DNA of 64,000 bases, taken from the NCBI RefSeq assembly GCF_014200405.1, contig NZ_JACHBQ010000001.1, forward strand, positions 1,116,001 to 1,180,000, written 5' to 3'. Each line of letters starts with the position of its first letter. The stretch's first letter is position 1. Below the pieces are notes generated by a model. The model worked only from the letters and a program-made list of their open reading frames with translations. It ran no database searches and was not told the DNA's origin. Below, piece by piece: positions 8,607 to 17,290 of this stretch. The translations under genes were made by a program, and so were the position numbers. Source of the stretch: Cryobacterium roopkundense. Its GTDB lineage: Bacteria > Actinomycetota > Actinomycetes > Actinomycetales > Microbacteriaceae.

Positions 8607-9014
8607 TTAGTCGAACACGGCGTACGCCTCGACTTCGACGAGCACGTCGGCTTCGAACAAGATCTCAACGCCGATGAGTGACGCCGGTGGCATCGGCTGC
8701 GATAGACCGACTTCCCGGGCTACAAGGTCGACGCCTGCCATGAAGTCGCCCATCTTCTCGGGCGACCACTGGGTAACGAAGAACCGCAGGCGCACGACGT
8801 CGGCAAAGGTCGCCCCCGCGCTGGCGAGCCCACGGGCGGTATTGCGCAGCGCTTGGGCAACCTGCCTGGCGAGGTCGTCGGGCAGATGGTCAGTGTCGGC
8901 GTCGCGGCCAATTTGGCCAGCGACATGCACATGGCGGCTGCCCGTGGCAACGGAGACGTGGGCATAAGGAACGGGCTGGATCATGCCTTCGGGGGATAGC
9001 AGCAGAACGGTCAT
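8607..9014 (-). CDS. RidA family protein (YjgF/TdcF type)
   Basis: A protein of 135 residues with the RidA fold: the strand HVHVAGQIG, a central helix, the run DVVRLRFFVTQ, and the C-terminal PPASLIGVEILFEADVLVEVEA that supplies subunit contacts. In archetypal RidA an Arg in the PxRxxxxV context contacts the imine substrate; here the equivalent position reads PPASLIGV, without Arg. This may therefore be one of the related Rid subgroups with another activity. It is divergent from an HxlR regulator at 9094, and the two share an 80-base control region. Confidence 0.87.
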   Translation of the reverse strand: MTVLLLSPEGMIQPVPYAHVSVATGSRHVHVAGQIGRDADTDHLPDDLARQVAQALRNTARGLASAGATFADVVRLRFFVTQWSPEKMGDFMAGVDLVAREVGLSQPMPPASLIGVEILFEADVLVEVEAYAVFD

Positions 9015-9093
9015 AGGTAGTCCTCAATTCGAATCGAGTCGGTACCCTATGTCTACCTAGTGCACGAAGGGAACTTCAACGAGACTAAGTGTC

Positions 9094-9474
9094 ATGAACG
9101 ACACCTCCCACCCCGACGCGGGCCTGCTCCAGGTCAATGCACCGCACCGCGAACTCCTCGATCAGGTTCTCGACAAGTGGTCGATACAGGTGCTCGATGT
9201 GCTGTGTGGCCGCCCCATGCGTTTCAACGAACTGCGCCGCGAGATCCGCGTCGTCGGTCAGAAGTCACTCACCACGACCCTTCGACGACTCGAGCGCAAC
9301 GGTATGGTCGAACGCGTCGTGATCGCTACCCGGCCCTTCGGCGTCGAGTACCGAATTGCCCCGATTGGCGATACGCTCAATGAGCTCATCGACGCGCTCC
9401 TGCGCTGGACGACGGCGAACATGCCTGAGGTGGAGCGGGCACGGGCACGATTCGACGACGTGGATGAGACGTGA
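9094..9474 (+). CDS. HxlR family winged-helix regulator
   Basis: A regulator of 126 residues with the HxlR signature: DKWSIQVLDVLCGRPMRFNEL at the start of the winged helix, then QKSLTTTLRRLERNGMVER as recognition helix and wing. It is divergent from the RidA gene. The intergenic region has TAGGTAG (about 9013-9019) and CTACCTA (about 9053-9060), an inverted pair that could be the operator. Some HxlR proteins sense electrophiles through an N-terminal Cys; here the only Cys is in VLCGRP. Confidence 0.87.
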   Translation: MNDTSHPDAGLLQVNAPHRELLDQVLDKWSIQVLDVLCGRPMRFNELRREIRVVGQKSLTTTLRRLERNGMVERVVIATRPFGVEYRIAPIGDTLNELIDALLRWTTANMPEVERARARFDDVDET

Positions 9475-9627
9475 CAACGAGTCTCTGGAATCGCTCAAGC
9501 TGACTGAGGGGGCCGATCGTCCAGTCGGGAGTTGCCTCCGGCAAGTCGCAGGATGGTCGCGGCTGCGGTCGCACAACGCATGCCGGTGCACCGGTCACAC
9601 GCTGCGGTCGCTCGTTTTCGATTCCCG

Positions 9628-10623
9628 TTAGCGCGAGCGGGGGACTGCCTCGTCGATTGCTGCCGGCTCCGCTTCGGCCGCGGTCCGCGCGGTCGGGGGG
9701 CGGCGGAATTGACCGGTGGCGACGAGGACGATGACGAGTGCGAGCGGGACGATCCATCCGCTCCATCCCAGGGGGGTCGCCTGCGTGGTGTCGATGTGTT
9801 CTCCCGCCATGGAGAAGATCAGGATGGTGCCGGCGGCCCCGTTGAACGCTGCGTGTGCAAGGGCCGCGGGCCACACAGAGTTGGAGCGAAGTCGCAGCCA
9901 GCCGAAGACCGCGCCAACGAGGATGCACAAGCCGACCATCATGGTGAGTCCGAGCCAGCCCGGCGCGTCGGGGTAGTTGTAGCCGAGGAGGATCATCGGT
10001 GCGTGCCAGAGTCCCCAGATGACGCCCGAGATCACAATCGCCGGTACCGTTCCGAGCGGCATGAGCTTCGGGAGAAGCCAGCCTCGCCAGCCGAGTTCCT
10101 CTCCGAGTGCCGGAACCAGGTTGAGGAACGCCGCCACGGGGAGCATGAGCAGCTGGATGGCGACGAGCATGCCGAGATCAATCGTCAACTCGCCCGACCC
10201 CGCAGCTTGTGCCCGTTGGGCGAGGTCCTGCTCGAATCCCGAGAAGTTCACGAAGTCTGCCGGATACACCCCCAGCAGTGCACCAATTGGGAGCGAGACG
10301 AGAACGAGCGCGATTGGCACGAAGATTCCCACGAGGGAGTATTTGACCAGTCGGTGTACGGGCTTCAGCGGCCAGAGCCCGAGCACTCTGGCTTTCTGCC
10401 GATCCCGGTCGATGAAGAACACCATGATCAGTGCGGCGATCGCGGGAGTCGCCATGGTCGCGACTGCGACGGTCCCGATCATGCCCGTCGGGCTATCGAT
10501 TCCGTCGCCGAACCAGAGCGGGAGCGCGATAGCCCACGCGAGCACAAAGGCGATCGACAGGAAGATTGCAATGGACCGGATGTCGCGGCCACTCAGTCGA
10601 GAACGTGCTGGGGCGTCAAGCAT
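9628..10623 (-). CDS. CPBP family intramembrane metalloprotease
   Basis: A membrane protein of about 331 residues. The N-terminus is hydrophobic, and the central CPBP core is GEELGWRG (motif 1), GLWHAPMILLGYNYP (motif 2) and HAAFNGAAG (last motif). This is the CPBP group with EELGWRG, common in actinobacteria. The ATG at 10623 has a strong GGAGGAG five bases upstream. A GTG at 10653 would overlap the stop of the upstream gene (GTGA) and is the alternative. It lies just downstream of an HTH-DUF3887 gene on the same strand and probably shares its transcript. A 202-bp piece of this gene is duplicated at 8348. Confidence 0.88.
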   Translation of the reverse strand: MLDAPARSRLSGRDIRSIAIFLSIAFVLAWAIALPLWFGDGIDSPTGMIGTVAVATMATPAIAALIMVFFIDRDRQKARVLGLWPLKPVHRLVKYSLVGIFVPIALVLVSLPIGALLGVYPADFVNFSGFEQDLAQRAQAAGSGELTIDLGMLVAIQLLMLPVAAFLNLVPALGEELGWRGWLLPKLMPLGTVPAIVISGVIWGLWHAPMILLGYNYPDAPGWLGLTMMVGLCILVGAVFGWLRLRSNSVWPAALAHAAFNGAAGTILIFSMAGEHIDTTQATPLGWSGWIVPLALVIVLVATGQFRRPPTARTAAEAEPAAIDEAVPRSR

Positions 10624-10649
10624 GGGAGCTCCTCCGGAGGTGTGGTCGC

Positions 10650-11258
10650 TCACTGCGTCTGATCCGGGAGGATGTGCAGGCCAGTAATGGCCCGGTCGTC
10701 ACGGAAGGAGATCCGCGCAGTGTAATCGCCCGCCTCCATGGAGAGCGGCGTGTTGGTCACCGTCACATCGCTGGCTCGCGACACGACCGGTTCTCCCTGG
10801 CCTTCGAACCCCCCGGACAAGCCCACAATCTGTGACCACGCCGCCGCCAGGGCATCCTCCGACAGCCCGTCACGCATAGCCGGGTCGAATCGCTCGGTGA
10901 CGAGCTCCCACCGGCCGGCGGCAAGGTCGTGGACGATTGATCGGGCCAATTCGGCGGCGTCGTTGAGGGGTGTGGTGTTCATGGGTTCTCCGGTTCGTGG
11001 GTCAATGGGTTTGCCGTAGCGCTGAAAAGCTGCCTGTCTGCTCACACCAAGAGCGTCGCCGATGGTCTGCCACGTAGCGCCGCGCTCACGCGACTGCTGC
11101 ACGACGGCGCGAACGACATCGTCTGCAGCCGTCTGGATTCGGAGCGAGTACCCGATCGCGCCGGCGAAGTCGTCGCCGTCGGTCAGAACGCGTGCCGCGA
11201 GGAATGCGTCTGCGTGCCGCTTGAGGTCTTGCATTGCATGTGTCACGTTGTTTTGCAT
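10650..11258 (-). CDS. Helix-turn-helix protein fused to a DUF3887-like domain
   Basis: The first ~90 residues carry a helix-turn-helix of the kind found in small actinobacterial regulators (ATWQTIGDALGVSRQAAFQRYG). The second half, from about residue 95, resembles DUF3887, an NTF2-like fold found in secreted hydrolases and in fusions with such regulators (AAGRWELVTERFDPAMRDGL and QIVGLSGGF). It is transcribed with the CPBP protease gene downstream (27-base gap). The start is uncertain: ATG 11258 has no Shine-Dalgarno, and a second ATG lies at 11234. The upstream region has two GCATGTGT direct repeats around 11236-11266 that might be its own binding site. The function of the fusion is unknown. 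Confidence 0.75.
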   Translation of the reverse strand: MQNNVTHAMQDLKRHADAFLAARVLTDGDDFAGAIGYSLRIQTAADDVVRAVVQQSRERGATWQTIGDALGVSRQAAFQRYGKPIDPRTGEPMNTTPLNDAAELARSIVHDLAAGRWELVTERFDPAMRDGLSEDALAAAWSQIVGLSGGFEGQGEPVVSRASDVTVTNTPLSMEAGDYTARISFRDDRAITGLHILPDQTQ

Positions 11259-11322
11259 GTGTAAACCCTAGCTTTACAGCGCTCGTTTTTGCAACAAAAA
11301 ATATCGCCGGATGGACTCCAGG

Positions 11323-11353
11323 TTGACTCTGTGCCGAGGACACGGTGTGTTCT
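11323..11353 (+). promoter_or_regulatory. MerR-type promoter, site 3 (DUF418 gene)
   Basis: TTGACT (11323-11328), a 19-base spacer with ACTCTGTG-N5-GACACGGT, and TGTTCT (11348-11353). The DUF418 start at 11383 follows with AAAGGAG. Confidence 0.72.
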
Positions 11354-11382
11354 CGACTGTCACCTCTTGAAAGGAGACCGAC

Positions 11383-12417
11383 ATGCCGCCTCGTCTCACA
11401 CCCGGCGCAACCCAGCGCTGGGCCGTCATCGACGCACTGAGAGGGTTCGCGCTCTGTGGAATCTTGCTAGTCAATATCCCCGACATCGTGCAGCTCGGAT
11501 ACGGGCTGGAACAAGACAGCGCGCCCGTCGCAGGAAAAGAAGCACTGGAATGGTTGGTCCAAACTCGATTCGTTCCAATTTTCACGTTCCTTTTCGGAAT
11601 GAGCCTGACTTTCGTGGCGCATGGAGCGCGCCGTGGTGAGCGACGACCGTGGTCGGCACTTGTCGCCCGGTTGATGGCGCTCTTCGTCATCGGGCTTCTG
11701 CATTCCCTGATTTATCCCGGAGAGGTGCTGCGTGAGTACGCCGTCATTGGGCTGTTGGTCGTACCGGTCGTGCTTCTCGCCCCACGAACCGTGCAGCTTG
11801 TCCTCGGCGTCGTGCTCGTGGTCGCCGCCTATGCCGCAACCGGTGGCGGACTCGCCGCCACACCTGGACTCATGTTGTTGGGGGCCGCTCTGGGCGCCTT
11901 TGGTCTCGGCCAAGCGCTTGACACCAGATCGCGGGCAGTGGTGGCGACGTTCGCGATTTCGATGGTGCTGCTAATTCCAGGTCTGCTCTGGCAGGGGACT
12001 GCACCCGGTGATCCCCGGTTCTTGACCCCCGGGTCCGTGGCCGGCCTCATTATGGCTTCCATCTACGTAACCGGTCTGTCTTTCCTGTGGAACACCCCCG
12101 CGCGAAAGCTTGTGACAGTGCTCTTCGAACCTATTGGGCGGATGTCGCTGAGCAACTACGTGGGAGCATCCGTGATCGTCTTCTCTGTCAGCGCTGTCGT
12201 CGACTTCACCACCATGACCACGATCGGGCCCGTTCTCCTGCTGGCGCTCGGCATCCTCGTCATGCAGAACGTCGCCAGCCGCGTGTGGTTGCACTACTTC
12301 AGGTACGGGCCCGTCGAATGGATCTGGCGCATGGTCACCTGGCGCGAGCGTATTTCCCTCGGCGCAGCGCCACCGACAACCCCACGCCGGGACGCGGCGG
12401 GTGCCGCGGCCGTCTAG
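11383..12417 (+). CDS. DUF418 family membrane protein (YeiB-like)
   Basis: A membrane protein of 344 residues. The N-terminal RWAVIDALRGFALCGILLVNIP is diagnostic for DUF418 and related acyltransferase-like membrane proteins. The loop VPIFTFLFGMSL and the C-terminal RMSLSNYVGAS are further family landmarks. Relatives are thought to move or modify envelope components, but the biochemical role is not established. AAAGGAG lies before the ATG, and promoter site 3 is 30 bases upstream. Its stop codon overlaps the stop of the convergent MFS gene (CTAG). Confidence 0.87.
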   Translation: MPPRLTPGATQRWAVIDALRGFALCGILLVNIPDIVQLGYGLEQDSAPVAGKEALEWLVQTRFVPIFTFLFGMSLTFVAHGARRGERRPWSALVARLMALFVIGLLHSLIYPGEVLREYAVIGLLVVPVVLLAPRTVQLVLGVVLVVAAYAATGGGLAATPGLMLLGAALGAFGLGQALDTRSRAVVATFAISMVLLIPGLLWQGTAPGDPRFLTPGSVAGLIMASIYVTGLSFLWNTPARKLVTVLFEPIGRMSLSNYVGASVIVFSVSAVVDFTTMTTIGPVLLLALGILVMQNVASRVWLHYFRYGPVEWIWRMVTWRERISLGAAPPTTPRRDAAGAAAV

Positions 12418-13613
12418 CGTGACGGGAAGGCGTGCCTTCGGCCGAAGGCGACTGTCAGGAGAGCGAGCGCCGACAGTGCAATCATCGCAACGGGGAGCGT
12501 AGCCGGTCCGCTGTCGTCTACCAGGAGCGCCCCGATCGCTCCTCCGCCGAAGATGGCAAGGTTGAAGGCTGTGGTGAGCATCGCGTTCGCAACGTCGACG
12601 CTCTCGCCGGCCGCATCGCCGATCGCCGTCTGAAGCTGTGTCGCGGCGCCGCCGAATGCGACGCCCCACAGGGCGACGGCGAGGATTGTCACGGGGAGCG
12701 ACGCCGGGAAGGCGAGCAGCAGTGCACCGGCAATGACAAAAGTCGTGGTGCTCGCGAGGGTGAGGCGTCGAAGCGAACGGTCGATGAGGGTGCCCGTAAT
12801 CCAGATACCGACCAGTGCGGCGGCTCCGAAGGCGAAGAGGGCGACGTCGGGGCGGAGATCGACCCCCACGCCGTCGAGGTAGGGTGCGATGTACGTGTAG
12901 AGCAGATTGTGGGAGAGCATCCAGGCGAACACCACTCCGAGTACCACGGCCACGCCCGGGATCACGAGTACACGTCCGAGGGGGAGTCGGGTGTCTGATC
13001 GTTGTCCTGGCGCGTTCGGCACGAATGCGAGCACCAAGAGCACGACGACCACCGTGAGTGCGGAGACGCCGGCAAAGGACCACCGCCAGCCCACGATCGA
13101 GCCGAGCCAAGCGCCGAGCGGTGTCCCAATCGAGAGCGCGAGCGGGGTGCCGGCCATGGCGATCGCGAGGGCGCGGCCCGCGTGTTCGGGGGCGGCGATG
13201 CGGCGCGCGTAGCCCGCCAGCATGCCCCAGATCAGTCCGGAGAACGCCCCGGCAATGAATCGCACAATGAGCGCGGTCACGAGAGTCGGCGCGATCGCTG
13301 TGAGGGTGTTCGCGAGCAAGAAGCCGAGCAGTCCGACGACAAGCAGCGGCTTGCGGGATGCGCCCCGCGTCATCGCGATTGTGGGGATGGCCGCGATGAC
13401 AGTACCGAGTGCATAAGCGGTGACCAGCTGCCCGACGGCGCCGTCGCTGACTTGGAACTCGGCGGCGAGCTGGGGGAGCAGCCCGGCCGGAAGCGTTTCC
13501 GTCATGATGATGATGAATCCCGAGAGAGCCATCAGGACGAGAGCGAGGACGGGCAGTCGATTTTTGTGGTCCGACTCTATCGAGGCGGTGGATTCGGGTA
13601 GTGAAACGGTCAC
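12414..13613 (-). CDS. MFS transporter, DHA1 (AraJ/YdhP-like)
   Basis: A 12-segment transporter of 399 residues. The N-terminal segment contains TETLPAGLLPQLA, a hallmark of the AraJ/YdhP branch of the DHA1 family. Motif C is seen in AIAMAGTPLALSIGTPLGAWLG. Substrates of this branch include sugars, purine analogues and drugs, and cannot be told from sequence. It is divergent from a TetR gene whose operator-like palindromes lie between the two starts. It converges on the DUF418 gene with overlapping stop codons. Confidence 0.87.
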   Translation of the reverse strand: MTVSLPESTASIESDHKNRLPVLALVLMALSGFIIIMTETLPAGLLPQLAAEFQVSDGAVGQLVTAYALGTVIAAIPTIAMTRGASRKPLLVVGLLGFLLANTLTAIAPTLVTALIVRFIAGAFSGLIWGMLAGYARRIAAPEHAGRALAIAMAGTPLALSIGTPLGAWLGSIVGWRWSFAGVSALTVVVVLLVLAFVPNAPGQRSDTRLPLGRVLVIPGVAVVLGVVFAWMLSHNLLYTYIAPYLDGVGVDLRPDVALFAFGAAALVGIWITGTLIDRSLRRLTLASTTTFVIAGALLLAFPASLPVTILAVALWGVAFGGAATQLQTAIGDAAGESVDVANAMLTTAFNLAIFGGGAIGALLVDDSGPATLPVAMIALSALALLTVAFGRRHAFPSR

Positions 13614-13633
13614 TGATATCTCTCCTCAATTTA

Positions 13634-13696
13634 TGGAACGAACGTTCCAATAGTGATCAAGAAGTCGTGGTATGTCAAACTGGAACGAACGATCCG
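13634..13696. promoter_or_regulatory. Two TGGAACGAACGTTCCA-type operators between MFS and TetR genes
   Basis: TGGAACGAACGTTCCA at 13634-13649 is a near-perfect palindrome. A second, weaker copy TGGAACGAACGATCCG is at 13681-13696. They lie between the divergent starts at 13613 and 13708, as expected for a TetR-type repressor. Confidence 0.65.
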
Positions 13697-13707
13697 AAAG
13701 GGCTGAG

Positions 13708-14313
13708 ATGGCACAAATGGGACGACCGAGGGCCTTCGTGGAGCACGAGGTGCTCGACGTTGCAATGCAGGTGTTCTGGCGGCACGGTTATGAGGCGTCG
13801 TCGATCGCGGAACTTCGTGCGGCGACCGGTCTCTCAGCCGCGAGCCTCTACGGCGCCTTCGGGTCCAAGGAGGGCCTGTTCCAGCGTGCGATCGAGCACT
13901 ATATCGCCGGGCCGGGACGGGTCAGCGAACTCGTCGGCGACCTGACACTCGACCCGCTCGATGCGCTCGGCCAGATGCTTCACGGGACTATCACGATGCA
14001 GTCCGACCCCGCGCATCCGGGTGGTTGTCTCGTCGCGGTGTCGGCGACCGTTGGCGCGGGCGGAGACGATGACGTCGCGGCCCGAAGAGTCGTCGCCGAA
14101 CGTCGCGCGGAGGACCGTTCAGGCATCGAGGCGTGCATCCGTCGAGGTGTCGATACCGGTGCGAACCGCGCCGATCTCGATCCTGCGATATCGGCGGTCA
14201 TGGTGCACTCCTTTGTGCTGGGTGTCTCCACGCAACTGATCGATGGTGTCCCGCCCGCAGCGCTTCATGCCGCTGCCGACCTCCTCCTCAACGGCTTCCA
14301 TCGTCCGTTCTGA
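13708..14313 (+). CDS. TetR family regulator
   Basis: A repressor of 201 residues with an N-terminal HTH (SSIAELRAATGLSAASLYGAFGSKEGLF) of the AcrR group and a C-terminal domain like TetR_C of YfiR/AcuR relatives. The ATG at 13708 (AAGGG upstream) is preferred over the one at 13672, which would place an operator inside the coding region. It probably represses the divergent MFS gene and itself. Confidence 0.88.
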   Translation: MAQMGRPRAFVEHEVLDVAMQVFWRHGYEASSIAELRAATGLSAASLYGAFGSKEGLFQRAIEHYIAGPGRVSELVGDLTLDPLDALGQMLHGTITMQSDPAHPGGCLVAVSATVGAGGDDDVAARRVVAERRAEDRSGIEACIRRGVDTGANRADLDPAISAVMVHSFVLGVSTQLIDGVPPAALHAAADLLLNGFHRPF

Positions 14314-14393
14314 CCCCTGGCGCCCGTCTGTCGAGCGGTCGGTGAGTCGTCTCACTAGATTCGCGCCTGCCCGGAGTGCGACGGCCGTGCCAG

Positions 14394-15572
14394 CTAGCGC
14401 AGGAGCACTTTACGCTGAGCCCGCGCCCTCGGGGGTTTTGACGGGGCCTTCCGGGCGACGGAAGCGCCCACCTCGGCTGAAGGCGGCGTTGTCGGACGCC
14501 TATCCGGATCGCCCTGGGCATTCCAGATCTTGGCGATGGCCCAGGCGACCGCGGCGATGGGCACCGCCAGCACTGCACCGGTGATCTGGCCCAGGACGGT
14601 CCCGGCGGTTAGCGCCACAAGGATGACAAGCGGGTGCAGCTTAAGAGAGTTGCCCATCACGACAGGCTGCAAAAAGGTGCCTTCGAGCTGGTTGACCGCA
14701 ACCACGATGGCAAGAACGATCAGGGCCACAACCCAGCCGTTGAAGACCAGAGCGACGAGTGCTGCGAGGATTCCGGTCGCTGTTGCGCCGACCAGGGGGA
14801 TAAATGCCCCGACGAATACCAGCGCGGCCAGCGGGAGCGCAAGCGGCACCTGAAGAATCATGAGGCCGATACCGATGGCTGCAGCATCCACAAACGCGAC
14901 GATCGCCGTTCCTCGAACGTATCCGCCGAGTACACGCACGGTTGTGCTGCCGACACGCTCGCCTCTGGCACGGCGTTCGTCCTTCAGCGGGCTGATGAAA
15001 AACTCCCAGATCTTCGGACCGTCTTTGAGGAAGAAGAAGAGGATGACGATCGCGAGGACACCGCCGGTGGCGAGCTGGCCGGCCACGGAGACCCCTGCGA
15101 GCGCACCGGAGCTGAACTGGCTGCTGGTCAGGAAACCGACAACACCGTCGATGGCAGAGTCAATCTGTTCCTGCTCGATCGGCAGCGGACCATTGATGAG
15201 GAACCCCTGCAGAGTTTCGATGCCATCGGCAGCGGCAACGACCAGCTCATCGACCTGGTTCTCAACCGCAAGAACGATGAGGGTGCTGACTGTGCCGAAG
15301 ATGACGATGCCCACGAGCAGCGTGATCCACGTCGCAGCGAGGGAGGAGAGTCCGCGCCCCTTCAAAAACCTCATCACGGGAGAAGCCGCGGAGGCAATGA
15401 TGAGGGCGGTCAGTACCGGTATGACAACAAGCTGCAACTGGACCAGGCCCCAGACGACTGTTGAAGCGAGCACGATTGCCAGCAGGACCTGGCCGCTGCG
15501 CAGTCCGAGCCAGCCGATCCTGTCGGTCAGGAGAGTATTTAGTGATGTCTTGGATGTATCTGAAGCGGTCAT
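14394..15572 (-). CDS. AI-2E family transporter (PerM/YdiK-like)
   Basis: A membrane protein of about 392 residues with the layout of the AI-2E transporter family: two N-terminal hydrophobic segments, a soluble region with amphipathic helices (about residues 100-180), and four to five C-terminal segments including LPLAALVFVGAFIPLVGAT and NQLEGTFLQPVVMG. The last two are strong family motifs. The ATG at 15572 has AAGGA upstream; an ATG at 15599 is also possible. The basic tail after the last segment is cytoplasmic. Relatives export autoinducer-2 or exchange Na+/Li+ for protons; the role here is open. Confidence 0.85.
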   Translation of the reverse strand: MTASDTSKTSLNTLLTDRIGWLGLRSGQVLLAIVLASTVVWGLVQLQLVVIPVLTALIIASAASPVMRFLKGRGLSSLAATWITLLVGIVIFGTVSTLIVLAVENQVDELVVAAADGIETLQGFLINGPLPIEQEQIDSAIDGVVGFLTSSQFSSGALAGVSVAGQLATGGVLAIVILFFFLKDGPKIWEFFISPLKDERRARGERVGSTTVRVLGGYVRGTAIVAFVDAAAIGIGLMILQVPLALPLAALVFVGAFIPLVGATATGILAALVALVFNGWVVALIVLAIVVAVNQLEGTFLQPVVMGNSLKLHPLVILVALTAGTVLGQITGAVLAVPIAAVAWAIAKIWNAQGDPDRRPTTPPSAEVGASVARKAPSKPPRARAQRKVLLR

Positions 15573-15637
15573 GTGATCCTTGTACAGGTCTGAGTTCATG
15601 GGGCGGGCCGGTGAACCGGGTCCGTAAACCGGGGCGG

Positions 15638-16372
15638 TCAGGCGGAAAGGGAGACGCCTTCCTCGGACGCGCCCGTGCGAGCCCGCTGGAGAACGTCTTG
15701 CTGGGCAGAGTTGTACAGTTCGCGGAGCGCCTCGGAGATCGTTTGTCGCGCTTCGTGGTCGCGCCGCCATCGACCGGGACGACGATGGCCTGACCACGGG
15801 CGGTCGGGGGATCGCCAGTTGGCTCTCGCGGCGACCATTCTGTGGGCCACGCGCTCCCGTGTGGTTTCGTCTGCGTTGCTGTGCAGGCCATCGAACTCGA
15901 GCCTGATCGTGTCAGGCTCCGTGAGCACCATCTGCCTCAGTCCGGACACTGATTCCGCTGCGGAAAGCGTCGTGAAGATGTGGACAAGCGCCTGGTCTGC
16001 CACAGACAGCCGCGACGCCAAGGCTTCGAAGCCCCTGGGAGTGTGAACGGGTGCATGATCGCGCAGAATCGCCGCCATGTCAGATCGGGCACGATGCAAA
16101 CGCTCGATCTCCTCCTGCACGCATACGTCGAGTTGCTGCAGGCCACCCAGCACCACGACGCCATCCTCATCTGCGCGCACCTGCGCTAGCGGAACTCCCA
16201 GTTCCGCTATGCGCCGCACCTGAATCAGCCGCACGAGATGATGCACTTGGTACTGCTTGTATCCGTTGTCTTTGCGCTCGGGAGCGTCGAGCAGCCCAAG
16301 CGAGTGATAGTGCCGAACCGCATTGACCGTCGTTCCCGCGAGATCCGCGAGTTCACGAGTGCTCCACGTCAC
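15638..16372 (-). CDS. MerR family regulator (paralog 1)
   Basis: The N-terminal MerR HTH is clear: TWSTRELADLAGTTVNAVRHY, then the wing NGYKQYQVHHLVRLIQVRR. A dimerisation helix and a C-terminal domain of ~160 residues follow, without metal-binding cysteines or a TipA-like domain I can recognise. The start is the GTG at 16372 with GGAGG upstream. The DNA-binding part is very close to that of the MerR at 30036, so both probably recognise the same operator. It lies downstream of an ABC exporter pair on the same strand (about 100-base gap). I see no 19-bp-spacer promoter directly upstream of this gene. Confidence 0.9.
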   Translation of the reverse strand: MTWSTRELADLAGTTVNAVRHYHSLGLLDAPERKDNGYKQYQVHHLVRLIQVRRIAELGVPLAQVRADEDGVVVLGGLQQLDVCVQEEIERLHRARSDMAAILRDHAPVHTPRGFEALASRLSVADQALVHIFTTLSAAESVSGLRQMVLTEPDTIRLEFDGLHSNADETTRERVAHRMVAARANWRSPDRPWSGHRRPGRWRRDHEARQTISEALRELYNSAQQDVLQRARTGASEEGVSLSA

Positions 16373-16474
16373 GAAATCCTCCGTCGTTGAATAAAAAGAC
16401 CGTCGCTATCCGGCACGTTCGCGCCGGCCCGAGGTCAGCGGCGGCAATCGCCGCCACCGACCCATTGAGGGTTC

Positions 16475-17290
16475 TTACGGTTCGCGGCGCGCCGTGCGCC
16501 ACAGACCGATCGAGAGAGGGATTCCGACCCACACCAGGACCGAGACAAGCAGTTTCGCCCAGGCGTCCGCCGTCATCAGCCCGCTCATGAGAGCGCCAAG
16601 AGTGCTGGTCATGTCCAGCCACTCAGCAGGTCTCAGCGGCTCGATGGCAAAACTGAGGATCGACCATACCGTCGGCAGACCGAGGTATGCCACGATCGCC
16701 ACCGGTGTGCTCAAGAACGCAAGCCCGAAGGCGATGCCCTGTGCCACAAGCAAGATGAGCGCAAAGGCGGTACCGAGAATGATCGGCCTATCGATCTCCC
16801 ACGAGCCACCCGTGTCGAGCCACACGATGCCGATGAGGTTGAACACGGCGGAGACCGCAAGGGTCACAACCATGAGCACCATGCCGAGATAGCTTGCCGA
16901 GGCGAGCTTGGCGAGCGCGACACGTGTACGCCGAGGTTCGAGAGTGAACGTCGTGAGCGCCGTGCGGGTGGACCATTCGCTCGTCGACGCCATCACTCCG
17001 ATCAGTGGCAAAAGCAAGAGCTGGCCGGCGGAAGCGCCCGACACGAAGTTTGTGAAGGACAGGCCGTCGGCTGTGCCCGTGACCAGCGGCAATGTGATCA
17101 GACCTGCACTGATCACCGCGATTGTGACAAGCAACCACACCCCGGAGCGAGTGTCTACCTGCTTCCGAAGTTCGACAGACGCGAGGCGCAGAAACGGCAC
17201 ACCTTCCGTCGGGCGGATGCGCCGGCCCTGCGGGAATGGGCTATCTGACGCGACCAACGTCGAATCGTGCCTGATGTCTGGAGTAGTCAT
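16475..17290 (-). CDS. ABC-2 type transporter permease
   Basis: A permease of 271 residues with six hydrophobic segments. It has the start typical of actinobacterial ABC-2 permeases (RLASVELRKQVDTRSGVWLLV) and the SEWSTRTALTTFTLEPRR motif after segment 2. The start overlaps the end of the ATPase gene (ATGA at 17287-17290). With that ATPase it would form an exporter of unknown substrate. A similar ATPase/permease pair is at 32844-34649. Confidence 0.87.
   Translation of the reverse strand: MTTPDIRHDSTLVASDSPFPQGRRIRPTEGVPFLRLASVELRKQVDTRSGVWLLVTIAVISAGLITLPLVTGTADGLSFTNFVSGASAGQLLLLPLIGVMASTSEWSTRTALTTFTLEPRRTRVALAKLASASYLGMVLMVVTLAVSAVFNLIGIVWLDTGGSWEIDRPIILGTAFALILLVAQGIAFGLAFLSTPVAIVAYLGLPTVWSILSFAIEPLRPAEWLDMTSTLGALMSGLMTADAWAKLLVSVLVWVGIPLSIGLWRTARREP

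Noticed and set aside
9532..10662. Long rightward open frame of 376 codons
   Set aside because: It lies opposite the CPBP protease gene, has biased Asp/Glu/Arg composition and no ribosome site; it is an antisense shadow.
16373..16474. A twelfth MerR-type promoter before the MerR gene at 15638
   Set aside because: No TTGAC box with a 19-base spacer and dyad is present; apparent matches lack the CTGTG/CACA arms.
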